The notes beneath the pieces are model-generated. The model was not told where the DNA came from, did no database searches, and was given only the letters and a program-made list of their open reading frames with translations. A program made the translations under genes and the position numbers. Below, piece by piece: positions 20,074 to 32,273 of a stretch of 64,000 nt of DNA (its first letter is position 1; every line of letters begins with the position of its first letter). This stretch comes from Hypoxylon rubiginosum (taxonomy: Eukaryota; Ascomycota; Sordariomycetes; Xylariales; Hypoxylaceae), in assembly GCA_902806565.1 (NCBI GenBank), contig CADCXA010000050.1, positions 744,001-808,000 of the forward strand, given 5' to 3'.

Positions 20074-22556
20074 TCATTGAGGGTTCGGCTGTGTCGGTTG
20101 GAGTTCAGCTGCGGACTCACCAGGTAGGAGATTCGAGTTGGTGTCAACACTGAATGTTATCGGGCCACTACTCTCGGCGAGCAGTCCACTCCAATCAAAC
20201 CCATCAGTCAAGCTAGTATTTTGGAGAGGAATCAATGCCGGATTGATAGTTTGGGAAGAAACAAATGGATTCCCAGCAACCCCTTGATTTGCCTGCCGGC
20301 CCTGTTCAAATCCTGCCTGTTGGTGCAATACCACTTCCGCGCTGGGTCGTGGCCGATTTCGGGATTCGTCGGCTGCACCCTGATATCTGAGACCCATGCG
20401 GCTGCTTTCGGAGCTGGCTGGAGTATCCTGTTGCGTAGCTTGTGTGCTCGTCCTGTGTAGAATCGAGGATGAGGTATCTGAAAGCGTCATCGAATTCGCG
20501 AACCGATTCGATAACCACTGATCAAAACTTGAATCAACCCTGTCAGCAACAATTCTACGCACGTCGTCCCACGTTCTGCCTGGCGCGTTGAAGCCGCTAT
20601 CCCGCAGTCCTTCGACCACCAAGTCGGCCATGCGACTATTGGAGAATTCTCTATACGAACACAGATCCGGGGAGAACCCAAAGTAGATGTATGCTGAGCT
20701 CGGCCTGTCTTGCCAGGTAAATATTATATCCCACATCCTGAACCATTGGTCTTCCAATGTGAGCTCTGGGTTCGATTTTTTAGAGAGCTGTTGATCCTGA
20801 ACCGGGGAAATACCGTCCAACCATGCGGAGGGCCCGCAGAAGAGTCCCGCGGCATTACCAACATGTTCTTGGAGGCTTGCGTCGTTTGGGAATATGGCCT
20901 TGCAGCGGTTGCAGTAGAATTTAGGCGTGTGCCTTCTGCGCAGGTGCTGCTTGACGTCTCGAATTCTCGACAGCTTCAACGAAAAGCAAGGAACATGCTT
21001 TTCAGGATACATCTTTGCGAACGGGCATGCTAGATACCTTCGTCGATCTCCCCCGTCGCTCTTGCTTGCTCTTCTCGAAGGGTGCTGTGGCGGTTCTTCG
21101 TCGTCGGAGTCCTCGGTGCTCTTCTGAGCGCGGCCTCTTTTCCTGCTTGGCTCTGAAGCCCCGAGTCCGCCAAGAGACGAATTTGCGCGTGTATATTCAG
21201 AGTTATTTGCGGTGGGCTCTGTTCTCGTCTGACTCGATGATGGACCGCTAGTGGCCTCTCCCGTGTCTCCTGCTACGATGCTGATAACTAGACTTATGAG
21301 CTCCAGATATATCCTGTCTTCATGACTCAAGAGCTCCAAGTCATCTGAATCGTCCGAAATGGATAGAAGGTCGGAGTCTATGGAGCTGTCCCTGGATTCT
21401 GTGCTTTGAGACTCTGCCTTGCGAGAATAACTTGGCGATACTGAGCACTCTCGTAGTTCCACAGGCTCCATACTAACATTGTTCTCTCCTGGGGGGCGGG
21501 TATCATTCGATCGTGATTCCTTCGAAGTAGGTTCAGGTAAGTTGCCTCCCTCAACAGTTTGTACTACCGAGCTCTCCAGCGAAGTTTCAAGACGATGGCT
21601 AATTAGTTTAGCATGCACTCCCGATCCATCTTGCTTAGCCTGGACGCCTATTTGAATTGGCATGTTAGCAACCGCTTTGGGGTCAGACAATGAGACATTC
21701 CTTACCCTCATCCAAGGTCTTAGAGTCTACACCAGAGTCCATAGTGTATAGAGCTCCTACATCGCTAACACCTTTCCCATCGTTCGGTGTCAAAGTCTTC
21801 TCGTATAGGGATTCGTTTTGAATAGCTATCGAGGGCTGTCCTTTTCCGGCATTAGGTCCCCGTGCTGTTCACCCGCTGCACCATCGGCGAGCGTATGCAT
21901 CATATCGCCATCGTCTCCACCCACCTGCATCTCACCCAATGCATCCTCGAGTCTCTTCGTATTGGCGCTGCTACCAATCATATCATAATGAGATACTAAC
22001 AACGGCTCAGCTGGTTTGGTCGCTCCAGCCTTTGCCTGGGTGTTGCTAGCACTCCTCGACTTTCTCTTGCCAGGGCCCTTTAACGTGAAGGATCCCGCCA
22101 ATCCCACAGACGATGGAGGGGCATACGTTGGATGAGGTGCAGCCTCGTCGTAGCCGCTTGCGTGGTGGTTATATACGCTGACATATGGCCGATGAAAGCT
22201 ATCGACCACGCGACTTGCTTGTGGGTAAATGTCAGCTGCAAGCAATTACTACCCGACCAAATAAGACACTGCATACCACTTTTATTCGATCGATACGTGC
22301 TATGGAAGACCTGCGGATAAGACTCTCCAGTGGACCGGGAATCGAGGCTACTAATGAAGTCGAAAATACTGTCGTGATCTCGAGAACTGACGAAGTCTAC
22401 AGTACTTTCGTAGTCTTGAGTACTGGCGAATTCTGAGGTACTTTCACAATCTAGCGTGTTGTCATCGTCCGGTATATTGTCATGAGTGTCAACATTCTTG
22501 TCGTTCTTGTCGGTGTGGCTGTCCTTAGGCGAGTTGGACTGTTCAATTGCCTGCAT
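20074..22556 (-). CDS. C2H2-type zinc-finger protein, putative nucleic-acid-binding regulator
   Basis: Four exons, 22556..22277, 22235..21936, 21840..21706 and 21647..20074, keep one frame through introns of 41, 95 and 58 nt and encode 762 residues. The N-terminal 440 residues are disordered and rich in Ser, Asp and Thr. The zinc-binding block (about residues 445-507) reads CPFAKMYPEKHVPC, then VKQHLRRRHTPKFYCNRC, then a Leu/His pair and a final Cys. This C-H-H-C-C-H pattern is the degenerate C2H2 region frequent in Pezizomycotina, often annotated simply as C2H2 domain-containing. The C-terminal part has a conserved-looking WFRMWDIIFTWQDRPSSAY segment and a Gln/Asn/Pro-rich tail. It is likely nuclear; targets are unknown. 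The 41-nt first intron is near the lower size limit but restores the frame exactly. Confidence 0.8.
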
Positions 22557-23441
22557 TGCAAAAGCATGTTGAGCTAACTCGCTTCACTCCAAGGTCTAAT
22601 TCCACATAACTTGTTCCGTATAGGCAGACGGGAAGCTTCACCTTTGTATCCATGATGTATGCTGGATTTGGAAGAGGTAGATCTCGGTACCTTAATCGGG
22701 TTTCCGTCAGCAATAGAAGGTAGGTAGGTGTATGGAGTAGATGCTATACAAATATGAAGTAACAGACTAACACTTGCAGAAGTATTGGTCGGGAGCAGAG
22801 CTAACACTGTCTCCAGCAACATGAGATGACGAAGCTTATGTAGTGAACGCCACACGGGTAAGATCACCGATATTGAGATTGCGACACGGCATTTGATAGC
22901 ACCTCGTTATCGGTATCTTAATGCGACTCGATAAAAACCAGCATAGGGCAAAAGACACTCACGGAGAGAGGAGGAAAAGCAGAACTATAGCACTATAGCT
23001 GCAGGTACATATACAATGTACCGCTGTGCAAAGCACACTTGTGCTTGTGCATCTTACAGGCTCGGGATCCCGCCGGCTGCTCCCGCCGAGTGACCCAAGC
23101 CGACCAATCACACCTCAAGGCACAGCGGTGGTAATAGCTTCAACAAGAACCTGGGGGGTCTGGGGTATTTGACTGCAAAGAAGTGAACCGTGATAGTGCC
23201 AATTCCATGGCGTTTCTGTGTTAATGGCGTTAATGGCGTATATACGGCTTGTGCTAATCACGTTTGTAAATAATTGTAGCGAGTAATAGAAGCAAGACGC
23301 TGCCAATGTATAAGAAGCTGGCCGTCCAGTCTCCTAGGAAGTCCATCTCCTACAACCACAACTTACAGACATCTTCTCAAACTTGAAATCAAATATTCAT
23401 TTCGCTTGCTCCGAAAGAAAGGCATTCAGTCGTCATTCACC
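22557..23441. other. Divergent intergenic region
   Basis: Lies between the C2H2 gene (minus) and the small gene at 23442 (plus). It should hold both promoters. No particular site stands out. Confidence 0.5.
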
Positions 23442-23737
23442 ATGTCAGGCAAATCGGGACCTTCGGCCGCAACTACAAGCGACTACTCGTAAGCCAACTA
23501 TCTCCAGATGAATTTGTCTTGAGGTATACTAACATAGATACAAGTTCTAGAAACCAAAGTCAACCAATCGCGCTCGAATACTATCTCACAAGTCCTCCAA
23601 CTATTACCGAGACCCTCGCATTTCCGGCATCGACCGAAGGCACTTCGAGCAATGTAGACAGCAAGGGGGGGGAGATGAAGGAAGCACTCGATAGATGGCA
23701 GTCCGCATGGGACAGCACGAAAGAATCCAAGAAATAA
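23442..23737 (+). CDS. Small hypothetical protein, 77 residues
   Basis: Exons 23442..23488 and 23551..23737 join in frame (donor GTAAGC, branch ACTAAC, acceptor TTCTAG). The protein starts MSGKSGPSAATTSDYS and ends ALDRWQSAWDSTKESKK. It is hydrophilic, without signal peptide, Cys residues or membrane segment; the C-terminal 25 residues could form a charged helix. I do not recognise a family. Support comes from good splice signals, an ATG in a fair context (caccATG) and a compact complete frame. About 320 nt with nothing recognised separate it from the convergent annexin gene. Confidence 0.55.
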
Positions 23738-24055
23738 GAGATGTCTTGGTGATCATACTAGTTAGGAGCTTGGAAGCATGTCATTAGTCCTTCATAGCAT
23801 GGATGTTTTGGATAATGCTTAGTCCTCTCCATGTACGGGCTGAATTAGGGGAACATCATAATATAAAAATCAGCAACGTCTTCTTTCGAAAAAAGAACGT
23901 CGCAAGTGATCCAAGCCATGTTCACGTAGGGTAACTTCCGAGAAGTAAGATCACGTAAATGCGTGTTATTGTAATTAAGTATGCTCAAGTCAGGGGAATC
24001 TTCCGCACGAACAGATTCGAGCAATTAGAATACCAAATGCTCTCGTGATCCCAAT

Positions 24056-25655
24056 TCACTTCCTCTCGCGGATCAAGGCGAGCATCAAGTCTTCATAATC
24101 GCCGCTCAGGAGACCCCGAATCGAGCTGCGAAGCGAGGTTCTGGACGGCGAGTACCGCTGGTAGGCGGCCTTGGCAAGTTCCAAGCGACTGCGATCCCAG
24201 TAGAGGCTGACGATCCTGTTGATGAAGAGGCGGTCCTTGCGCGGCGTCCTGTACAGCGGCTTCTCGAGTCGCTTGGCGTCGAAGCGTGCGCGGTCGGTGG
24301 CGCTCTCTAGCATGTACAGCAGCGCGTCCTCCATGTCGCCGCGGAACTCCTTCTCGATGACCTCCTCGAGGGAGCGGTGATATTTGCGCATGTACGACTC
24401 GGAGAGGGCGTGCATCTGCGCTGCGTTGGAGCTCGTGAATATCTGCGCGACGGAAATGGCGTTGGCGCCGATGGTGCCCTCGGTCGCTCGTTGCAGCTCC
24501 GTGACTTTGTGGTCGATCTCGGCAGCAATCACGGGCGCCGAGTTCTCTGCTCGTGCTGCCGAGAGTACCATGCTATAAAGACGGAACAACGTGTCGTCGA
24601 CGTCATCCTTTATATCGACAATAAGCTCGTGGCCTTTAATCCGCTTGTATTCAGCAGTGATTGCACGGATATCTGCATTCGTCCGGCACAAAAGAACGTC
24701 CATCAGGGCATCTTCGTCGGTACCGGCGCGGTCAAGTGCCTTGATGAGAACTCGCACATCATGCTCGAGCGGCCCTCGTATTAAAGCGAGGAGTGCGGTT
24801 TCCACGTCGCCACGAGTTTCGCTCTCGATGTCCTTGGCTAAGTCGCGAATAAACCGCTTATTATAGTCCGTAACAAGTTGCGCCATTGCCCAGGGGTTCT
24901 CATATTTAACCGATGTGAACACGCGAATCAGGGCAGTCTCGTCACAGCCCATGCCTTTCATAGCTTTGCGGACGGCTTCAGCATCAGCTGAAGTGTCAAC
25001 AGGAGCATAGTATGCCTTCTGGCCTTGATCATAGCCTGCGGAAGGGGGAGTTGGCGGCACACCGTACCCATAGCCTTGCATGGGCTGCTGCTGCGGCTGT
25101 GACCACTGCTGGGCGCCCGGCTATAATTCAGTTAGTGACCCACAGCTCCGACTGAGAGATGGATGTTATACTTACAGGGGCTCCGTACTGCTGTGGAGGA
25201 TAGGGTGCCGGGGCTTGAGGGTTAGCATTTGGACCTTGGTAATTGTTCGGAGGATATTGCCCATATTGAGCGAGAGGTTGTCCGTACTGTCCCTGAGGCG
25301 GTTGCTGAGGGGGGTACTGTTGGTTCTGGTATTGTGCCGGTTGTCCTTGTGGATATTGACCGGGAGCTTGAGGCGGACCACCGGGATACTGCTGGGGCGG
25401 ATACTGATATTGACCGCCTTGAGGCTGACCCTGGGGAGGGCCTTGGGGAGGACCTTGATGGGGGTTGGGATTATAGTTGGAGTAGGGTGGTTGCTGATAA
25501 GGTGGCTGACCCGGTGCCGGCGATCCTCCGGGAGGGTAGTAGGGTGCTCCTTGAGGCGGCTGTTGATATCCCGGATGAGATTGTCCCGCCTGGCCGGGAG
25601 GAGGTCCACCTTGCGGTGGGTATTGGCCGTAGTACTGCTGGTTTGGCGGATTCAT
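24056..25655 (-). CDS. Annexin with Pro/Gln/Gly/Tyr-rich N-terminal domain
   Basis: Exons 25655..25176 and 25120..24056 (55-nt intron, donor GTAAGT, acceptor TTATAG) encode 514 residues. Residues 1-190 are a flexible PPQG/QQYP/GQYP-rich head. Four annexin repeats follow. Repeat 1 has the type II calcium-site loop GMGCDE and repeat 2 has RAGTDEDAL; each repeat ends in the usual D/E-ALL-LI helix. Repeats 3 and 4 (starting near AQIFTSSNAAQ and RLFINRIVSLYWD) lack a clear GxGTD loop. By family knowledge annexins bind acidic phospholipids in a calcium-dependent manner in membrane traffic or repair. The head resembles the Gly/Tyr/Pro-rich N-termini of annexins A7/A11 and of fungal annexins and may drive self-association. 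Its start is divergent from the ATRIP homologue. Confidence 0.95.
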
Positions 25656-26586
25656 GGTTTTGATTCACTTAGTGTACGATGTTTTTATGTACCAAGGAAT
25701 TAACGTAAGAAGTTAAGGCGAAGAGGACCGCTCCAAAGGAGAAGAAGGATGGACGGTATAAATATACCTCACACCTTAATTTAATCCAAGCTTGAATACC
25801 GGTACTTACTTCTAGCTCATGAACTTGTAAATATAGAAGTAGCTTAGGGCTTAATTAATGAAGAGGCGGAGAGGCCTCCTCAAGGGAGATGTGCCCTAGG
25901 AAGCCACAAGTCCTAGTCCTACATGCGGTCATGATCGTGCTACGCGCATCATTCAGCCACGCTTCTTACCCAATCTTACCCAATAGAAGGATAGCTTGGG
26001 GAAATCCTTCGGGAGCGGCAACATCTTATTCTTGCCAAGATATTCCTTAGGATCGAATCCATTTTTATAGAGGTAACCAATCTCATATGTTTAAGTTATA
26101 TTTTAATTTCCTTCGGGGTTTGCGATCTTCATATAACTTCTTCATCATAAAGTTATTGCGATATTCGAGTCCGTTTTGCTTTGGAGACTTGACTATATTA
26201 AAAGAGAATAAAAGGATGGAAAAGAGAAAGATAATATACCTGACATATTTATTGGCTAAACGAAGTTGGTAATTCCGCCAATTCAAACAAAGACTAAATT
26301 ACGTAGGACAGTAGATATCTACAGTATATAGTATCTTCCAAACTGTGCTTGCCATCCACTTAACGCGTTACAACGGCCGTGGTCGCGCCGCGTTTAGTGA
26401 ACGTATGCCCTGTAGAAAGTGCTGTAACGTTTTGTTACTGTGCAAACGGCACGATAAGATAAGTTGTTGACATCCTCTACCTCGACAAAACAAACGATTC
26501 CCAACTACTTCGTACTCCACTACGAATTAGAAAATTATGCCAATGGGCTTATATATAGGTAGCCATCCCTGGCTCTCCCAGTCGCC
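25656..26586. other. Divergent promoter region between annexin and ATRIP homologue
   Basis: AT-rich 0.93-kb spacer. A GATAAGATAA element (26454-26463) lies about 125 nt upstream of the ATRIP homologue start. Nothing else is recognised. Confidence 0.5.
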
Positions 26587-28990
26587 ATGGACGAATTCTC
26601 CGACGATGACTTCGACGACTTGAATGTGAATATCCTGCAAGAGCTCGAAAACAATGCCATTCAATTCACCCAGGCCCAGAAGAAATACCAACCCTCGCAG
26701 ACTCAGCAGCAGCCACAACAACAACAGCCACAGCAACAGCCCCAACCCCAATTCGAGGACGACTTCGAAGATGACGACCTCGACGATGCAGTCGTACAGG
26801 ACGAGCTCGGCGATAAGTCTGTCCAGCCGCCGTCGAGGGTAGCCCCTCAGCAGCAAACAACATGGGATGGTCCAATGCCCATCCCTGCCAGTCGCTTTCG
26901 TCCCCAACCCGTTGCGTCTTCCTCTCGACCACCTATAACCGTTCCCTCTAGCTCTCGTCCGCTCCAGCAGCCCGTTTCCCGTGCCCACCCTCCATCATAT
27001 AGCCAGATTCGCCCTCCGCCTCCTTTAGCTCGACCAGCTCCTTCTATTTACCAAGCTTCTCAAGCTCCAAGACCAACCGGCGCTCTAAGTCACGAACTTG
27101 CTTCTCTACAGGCTCAGATACTAGACCTGAAAACTAGACTTAATACCAAAGATGGTGAAATAGGCATCGTCCGGAAACGATTGGAGAAGGCCCGCGTAGA
27201 CCACGACCACGAGCTACAGGTCATAAAGAAGCAGGCCGCCGAGCAGGTCGCGAAGCAGGAGAGGGCCCTCGAGGCCGCCAAGGCTGCCCAAGATGCCGCT
27301 ACTACGGAACTCCAATTCACAAGGCGAGACCTCAAGGACGAGCTGGAACGCGCTAAGCGTAAGGATGGGCCCTCGACGCCTAAGAAGAATGCCGCTGCCA
27401 AGTCGTGGGGCATTGCGGACGGGTTCGAGGATGTCGAGATAGCAGTCAGTCCGAGCAAAGGACAGCGCGGCAAGAATACTGGCGCCGTAGCTAGTGCCGT
27501 GGTCGAACCGTCTTTGCGGCTGACGAGAACACCAACGAAAGGAAAGAGGAAACGTCAAGCCCTCGATAGCCCAGTTACGGCGCTGGAGACTCACTCGGAG
27601 GACGTGGTGATGCTAGATACTACTAGCGCGGACGACAAGAATAATGCAGAACCCTCGAACCCTACACCTAGAGCTGCCCGATTTGATGTATGTAACAATT
27701 GTATTCTCCAGTATACTATAGATTCAATACTAATAGCCGCAGTATATGAAGGTGATACTCAACCATAGCTCCGCGCATGGCCGCCCGCTCGCTTTCGAGT
27801 ACCTAGCTGGCTTCCGACTCCCCTCGAAACCTGCTGAGAGTCTTGCATCAATTCTCTTACAGAAACTAGCAGCCATTGGGGATCCTTCTGATCTCATGCG
27901 CCTACCAATAGAATTCTGCGAGCAGGTCATACACTTGTGGGACAGCTGTCTCAAAGAAGGCTGCGTGAGTATTTTCTTCTTTTCACAAGGAAACTAGGAG
28001 TATTGGCTCATGATTTTATAGTTGGCCCCTATTATGGAGCTTGTTTCTTTGGTATCCTTGACTGTCCAGTTGTATACCAGCACCATTGCTCCCTATATAG
28101 CGCCCTCCCTTCTACCAGTCGCGATGGATTCGTGCTATGAGGTCGGAATACCCAGATTTTATAATGAAGGCCCGGGAGATCCTACGGGAGAGGCCTGGGT
28201 GAATTTCAACGCGAACATCTCAACTTCCGAGATCTTATCTTTATTATATCTAACAGCCCTAGGCTGCGCAGCTTCGCCTCCCGTCGGAGGTGGTGTTACC
28301 GATCCCGCCATCGATTTTTGGAGTCAGGTACATGTGGAATTCGTACTTATGCAGCTCAGTCAGAAACACCCCGTCGAAGATTATCTGACCGTACTAAGAT
28401 GGCTATGTACATCGGCGTTTCCCGAAAGCATCGGACCCATCAGTCCCAACAAGACGGTGGAGGTGATAGCAGCTACAGTGATTGAACGGGTCTCTCTTCA
28501 GCTTGTCGAAACGCCGCGGCCGGACGTCGACCAGTACAAGCTACGGAGCGTTCGAAACTCGGTGCTACGAACGCTAGCAGCGTTCGCAAGGTCGTCCTTT
28601 GGGCTTGCGCAGCTTGCCATCAACGATTGGGCTATCCCGCGCTTGGTGACCCTACTCTCTTCTTGCATAGACGAACTCTACGACGGCGACATGAGATACG
28701 AAGCAGCCGAGGATGACGACTCACAAAGGGAATTACAAGCACTAGTGGCACACGCGGTACTACTACTGCACACGATTATTACGAACCCCTTGACCGCGGA
28801 CCTAGTAAATGTGTCGGCGAAACTAGGGAGGTCGCTCGCGGGATCGCAAAAATACATTCTAAGCCTAGGGAGGCTTAATTTCTCAGAGGATTTGGTTTCA
28901 GAGGAAACGGCGGAACTGGCGCACGAGCTATTGGAATTGGCGGTAACGCCGGAAGAAGGCGAGGAGTTGGGGGCGTTCTTTGGCGGGTGA
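26587..28990 (+). CDS. ATRIP/Rad26-like DNA damage checkpoint protein (UvsD-type)
   Basis: Exons 26587..27687, 27743..27964 and 28022..28990 join in phase 0 and encode 763 residues. The acidic N-terminus DDFDDLNVNILQELENNA followed by IQFTQAQ matches the start of fungal ATRIP homologues (S. pombe Rad26, Aspergillus UvsD). A poly-Gln/Pro stretch and an acidic block follow. A long coiled coil runs over about residues 166-260 (HELASLQAQILDLKTRL through LKDELERAKRKD), as expected for ATRIP dimerisation. A basic KGKRKRQ sequence could be a nuclear signal. The C-terminal half is a helical, HEAT-like region without catalytic motifs. By family knowledge it recruits the ATR/Mec1-type kinase to RPA-coated single-stranded DNA. 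The assignment rests on the N-terminal motif, coiled coil and size. Confidence 0.8.
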
Positions 28991-29479
28991 AGGAGCATTT
29001 TGATTACGCATCTGAGGATACCTGTTATACGTGTCCCGCACAGGTTTCTACCTCCGACTGAATGTAAAAGTGTGTTATGATACTTATCATGGTTTATTTT
29101 GGATATCAAGAGCCCCTCTGTTTGTGACCGTGGCCAAAATTCTATTTACCTAGGAGGTAGGCAGCCAAGGAAGCTCTATATACCCAAAGACCAAACAGCC
29201 CTTGAGCTCTCAGCGCCAGAGTTTTACAAAGGTTTTACCTACCTAGGTAGGTTTTACGAAGGTTATTGTGTCGAAGACGTAATGCTCTTTAAACCGTAGA
29301 TAACTCAGTGCTATCAGAGTAAGGCGCTGTTTGAGTTTCGATTATAGACAACTAGAGGAAGTCTTCAACAGTTCATAAAGGCTGACATCCTAACCATCAA
29401 CCCAGTAGGCAAGATCACTCTTCAGAGACGTACGATCTTCCTTGGCTACTATATAAAATAACCCTCTAAACGCCGCAAA
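28991..29479. other. Intergenic region
   Basis: Promoter of the F-box-like gene. It contains one TACCTACCTAGGTAGG palindromic motif near 29237-29252 and otherwise nothing recognised. Confidence 0.5.
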
Positions 29480-31045
29480 ATGACAACCCGTAGCCTAACA
29501 AGGCCGGAAGCCTTGATATGGGGATCTTTGCCCACAGAGATTCGCCTCATGATCTTGGAGACAATCGCATTCGAGAAATATACCGGTTGGGCTTCTTTTG
29601 CGTCCGTATGCAGAGAATGGCAGGACGTCTTGGAGAAGGTCAATTTCTACAAGATGAATCTGCGAGTATCTTGTCTCGACGATTTCGAACACATCATTTT
29701 GCCACAGAAGAGACGGCTTATTCACCATATCTGTCTCGACGTTGAATTACCACGATACTTTTCCCCATGTTGCTTAAGACGACATTCACCTTCTGGAAAT
29801 ATCAACCGTATCGTCAGTGATGGGATATGGAAGCTTTTTTCTCTGCTTAGTACTTGGGGACCAGTGGATAACTTGGCACTGGAGATCAACGCACGCTCTC
29901 CTAGCGACTGCGAACATTGGTTCAAGAACTTATACTTTTCCTCTGACGATGTTGAGCACGACGAGGACGCAATGCTAGACGCATGCAAGACTGGAACTGC
30001 GTTTCACGACCCGCAGCATGGGTGGATGCATGGCCAACAAGTTGGAGCTCCTCCGAAATCAGCCATGTTCCGACTCTTCCAGACTATCTGGTTGGCATCC
30101 AAGGAAACGTTGCCGCGAGTTCAAGCAGTCACCCACTTCATCATCCGTCGACAACTCCGGCGTTATATTCCTCCAGCGGGATTGGGCCTGTTACTCAGCA
30201 GATTGGATCGGCTGGAACATATATCCTATGAGCCGTGGGCGCCATTTGAAGATGCAAACAAAGCATTCTATGATCGAGGTACGCACTCACTCCTATATCG
30301 GGAATTACCACCTTCTTATTATATTATATATATCTTGATCATCCACCGCTAATGCTTGGAGATAGCTCTTTCTTTTACAATGCGAAATAATCTGCCGGAT
30401 ACCCTCAATACATTGATAGTGTTTGAGGACTCACACAAGTTCTACGACTTATTTCCAATGCAGCCAGCCCATACACCCTGGTTCTATTTGGTTTATCCCA
30501 GCGAAGAGCTTGGCGCGGTCTTCGCATCTAAGAGTCTCAACTTACAACACCTTGCCATCTCCTTCATAGTCAATGCCGAAGAGCTCTTTCGACACTGTCA
30601 GCCGACGTGGAGCTGGTCCCATCTGAAATCTCTAGCGCTCACGTCGCAGCTCCTGCAGGACGACTGGGAAAAGCGCAAGGAGGTGGAGGCTCTGCTATGC
30701 CGAGCTAGTGTCCTTGTACGGCAGATGCCCGAGATACACACATTCGTGCTTTGGAATGGTGGAAAGGGACATGCCTGTGCGTTCATATATCGTGTAGACG
30801 GATACGGTGCCTCGATCACTTGGCGCGGAACGTGGCATCTCGAGTTGAGTCCTCTCGTTGTCGAGTCGTGGCAACAAGCTGCCTCGAAGCTGCCTTACCC
30901 CGAACTTCGACTAAAGCAGGAGTGCATTCAAGGGGTCATAAACTCTCACGGAGATGCAATCCATCATCTGAAACTGCCCTGCCAAGTCGTTGATCCTGCG
31001 TCGCTCTGGCAGATCCGGAGGGAAGGATGCGGCTTGGTGCGGTGA
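29480..31045 (+). CDS. F-box-like protein of the DUF6546 type
   Basis: Exons 29480..30278 and 30366..31045 (87-nt intron, donor GTACGC, acceptor GATAG) encode 492 residues. The start region GSLPTEIRLMILETIA followed by WASFASVCREWQDVLEK is an F-box-like helix bundle, the Skp1-binding module. The body has the composition of the fungal DUF6546 family, with an IWLASKETLPRVQAVTHFIIRR segment, a GLGLLLSRLDRLEHISYEPW segment and a C-terminal LYRVDGYGASITWRGTW-like part (here IYRVDGYGASITWRGTW). By family knowledge such proteins may be substrate receptors of SCF ubiquitin ligases; no target can be inferred. These genes are expanded in Sordariomycetes. Confidence 0.8.
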
Positions 31046-32273
31046 TGGTGTTATATCGCAACCTTTCATTCGGTTTCCTTCATAACGTTGTACCCATCCA
31101 CCAGTGTATCTAGTTACATTCTCTATCATACCAAAGTCCGCCGTTAAGGCTGAAGACTGCGAGAGCAGGAAAATATCTACTTCCGTCACAAAGCGGATGG
31201 AAATTCTTGATTTTTAGGAGGGGGAATATAAAATAGGCCAGCATCTAATTAACGTAATCCTGAGTCCACTGAATTGCCTGAACTATTGCTTTTTATATTT
31301 AATGTTTAATATAAAGGTTATGATTAATTGTCTTAAAAAAGGAAGTCATATATAGAAACGGACCATTCTGGCCATGACATGTGAAGATACGGGTAAGGAG
31401 ATATGTGCAGTTAAGTTATTAAGGGGCAGATAGAAGCGGGATGACGACAGTGTTGGCTCACTCCAGTAGGGCGGGAGCTAACGCATTCGAGCATACTGTG
31501 CCACGTTTTATCCCTCCGAGATATGCTGAGCCACACTTTGACGTAGCCAAGAGGTACGAAGGTTTTAGCTAGTCGGCTAGCAACCAAAGCCTGCAAACAT
31601 CCCAAAAGTGCGGCCCAAATCAAGAAAAGAAAAAAAAATATCAGACATGAGATTCAGTGCTGCTGTAAGAACTTATCCAGTAACACCAAGGGAAGAGACG
31701 AAAAAAACAAAACCTCTTGCTGTTGGAACCTAGTCACCTTTTCGACCGTACTACATTTTAATCGCCTCAAGATTTGTGTCTGAGGCATCTGTTGGACTAA
31801 GTACCTCGAATCCTTGAACTCTTTTGTCAGCCTCTCCCAACATCTCGCCGACAATCCGACATCCCCACTCTCGCGCCTCGACCTCAACTCAACTCGACTT
31901 TCATCGTATACTATTGTTAAGTACCTACGTGTAGGTAGGCTTGTTCCGTTAAATTCACTAGCCTTGACCCTGATAAGATTGTCTACAGTCTCTACCGCGC
32001 AAAGAGCTCCATTCTCCTCCTAAGGCCCAAGGTCTTCGTCAGCTTGACTGCCTCAGCGCGTTAGTCCCCTGCCTAGTGCAAGCCTTACCCCCCGATCCTA
32101 CCGAGTACCCGTCAAAACGTCCACTTCCACTGTCTTACTATTACCGACATTACGTTAATACTTTCGAATAGCTACGGCCCCATACGTAAAACGACTACGA
32201 TCATCTCGAACCGTTTGTACCGATCACTCTCTCTCTCCTCGACTCTACCGACTCAGATACAACTATAACCACC
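31046..32273. other. Intergenic region and leader of the CDP-DAG synthase gene
   Basis: The right part is CT-rich leader ending in the strong start context ACCATG. Short frames here are not supported as genes. Confidence 0.5.
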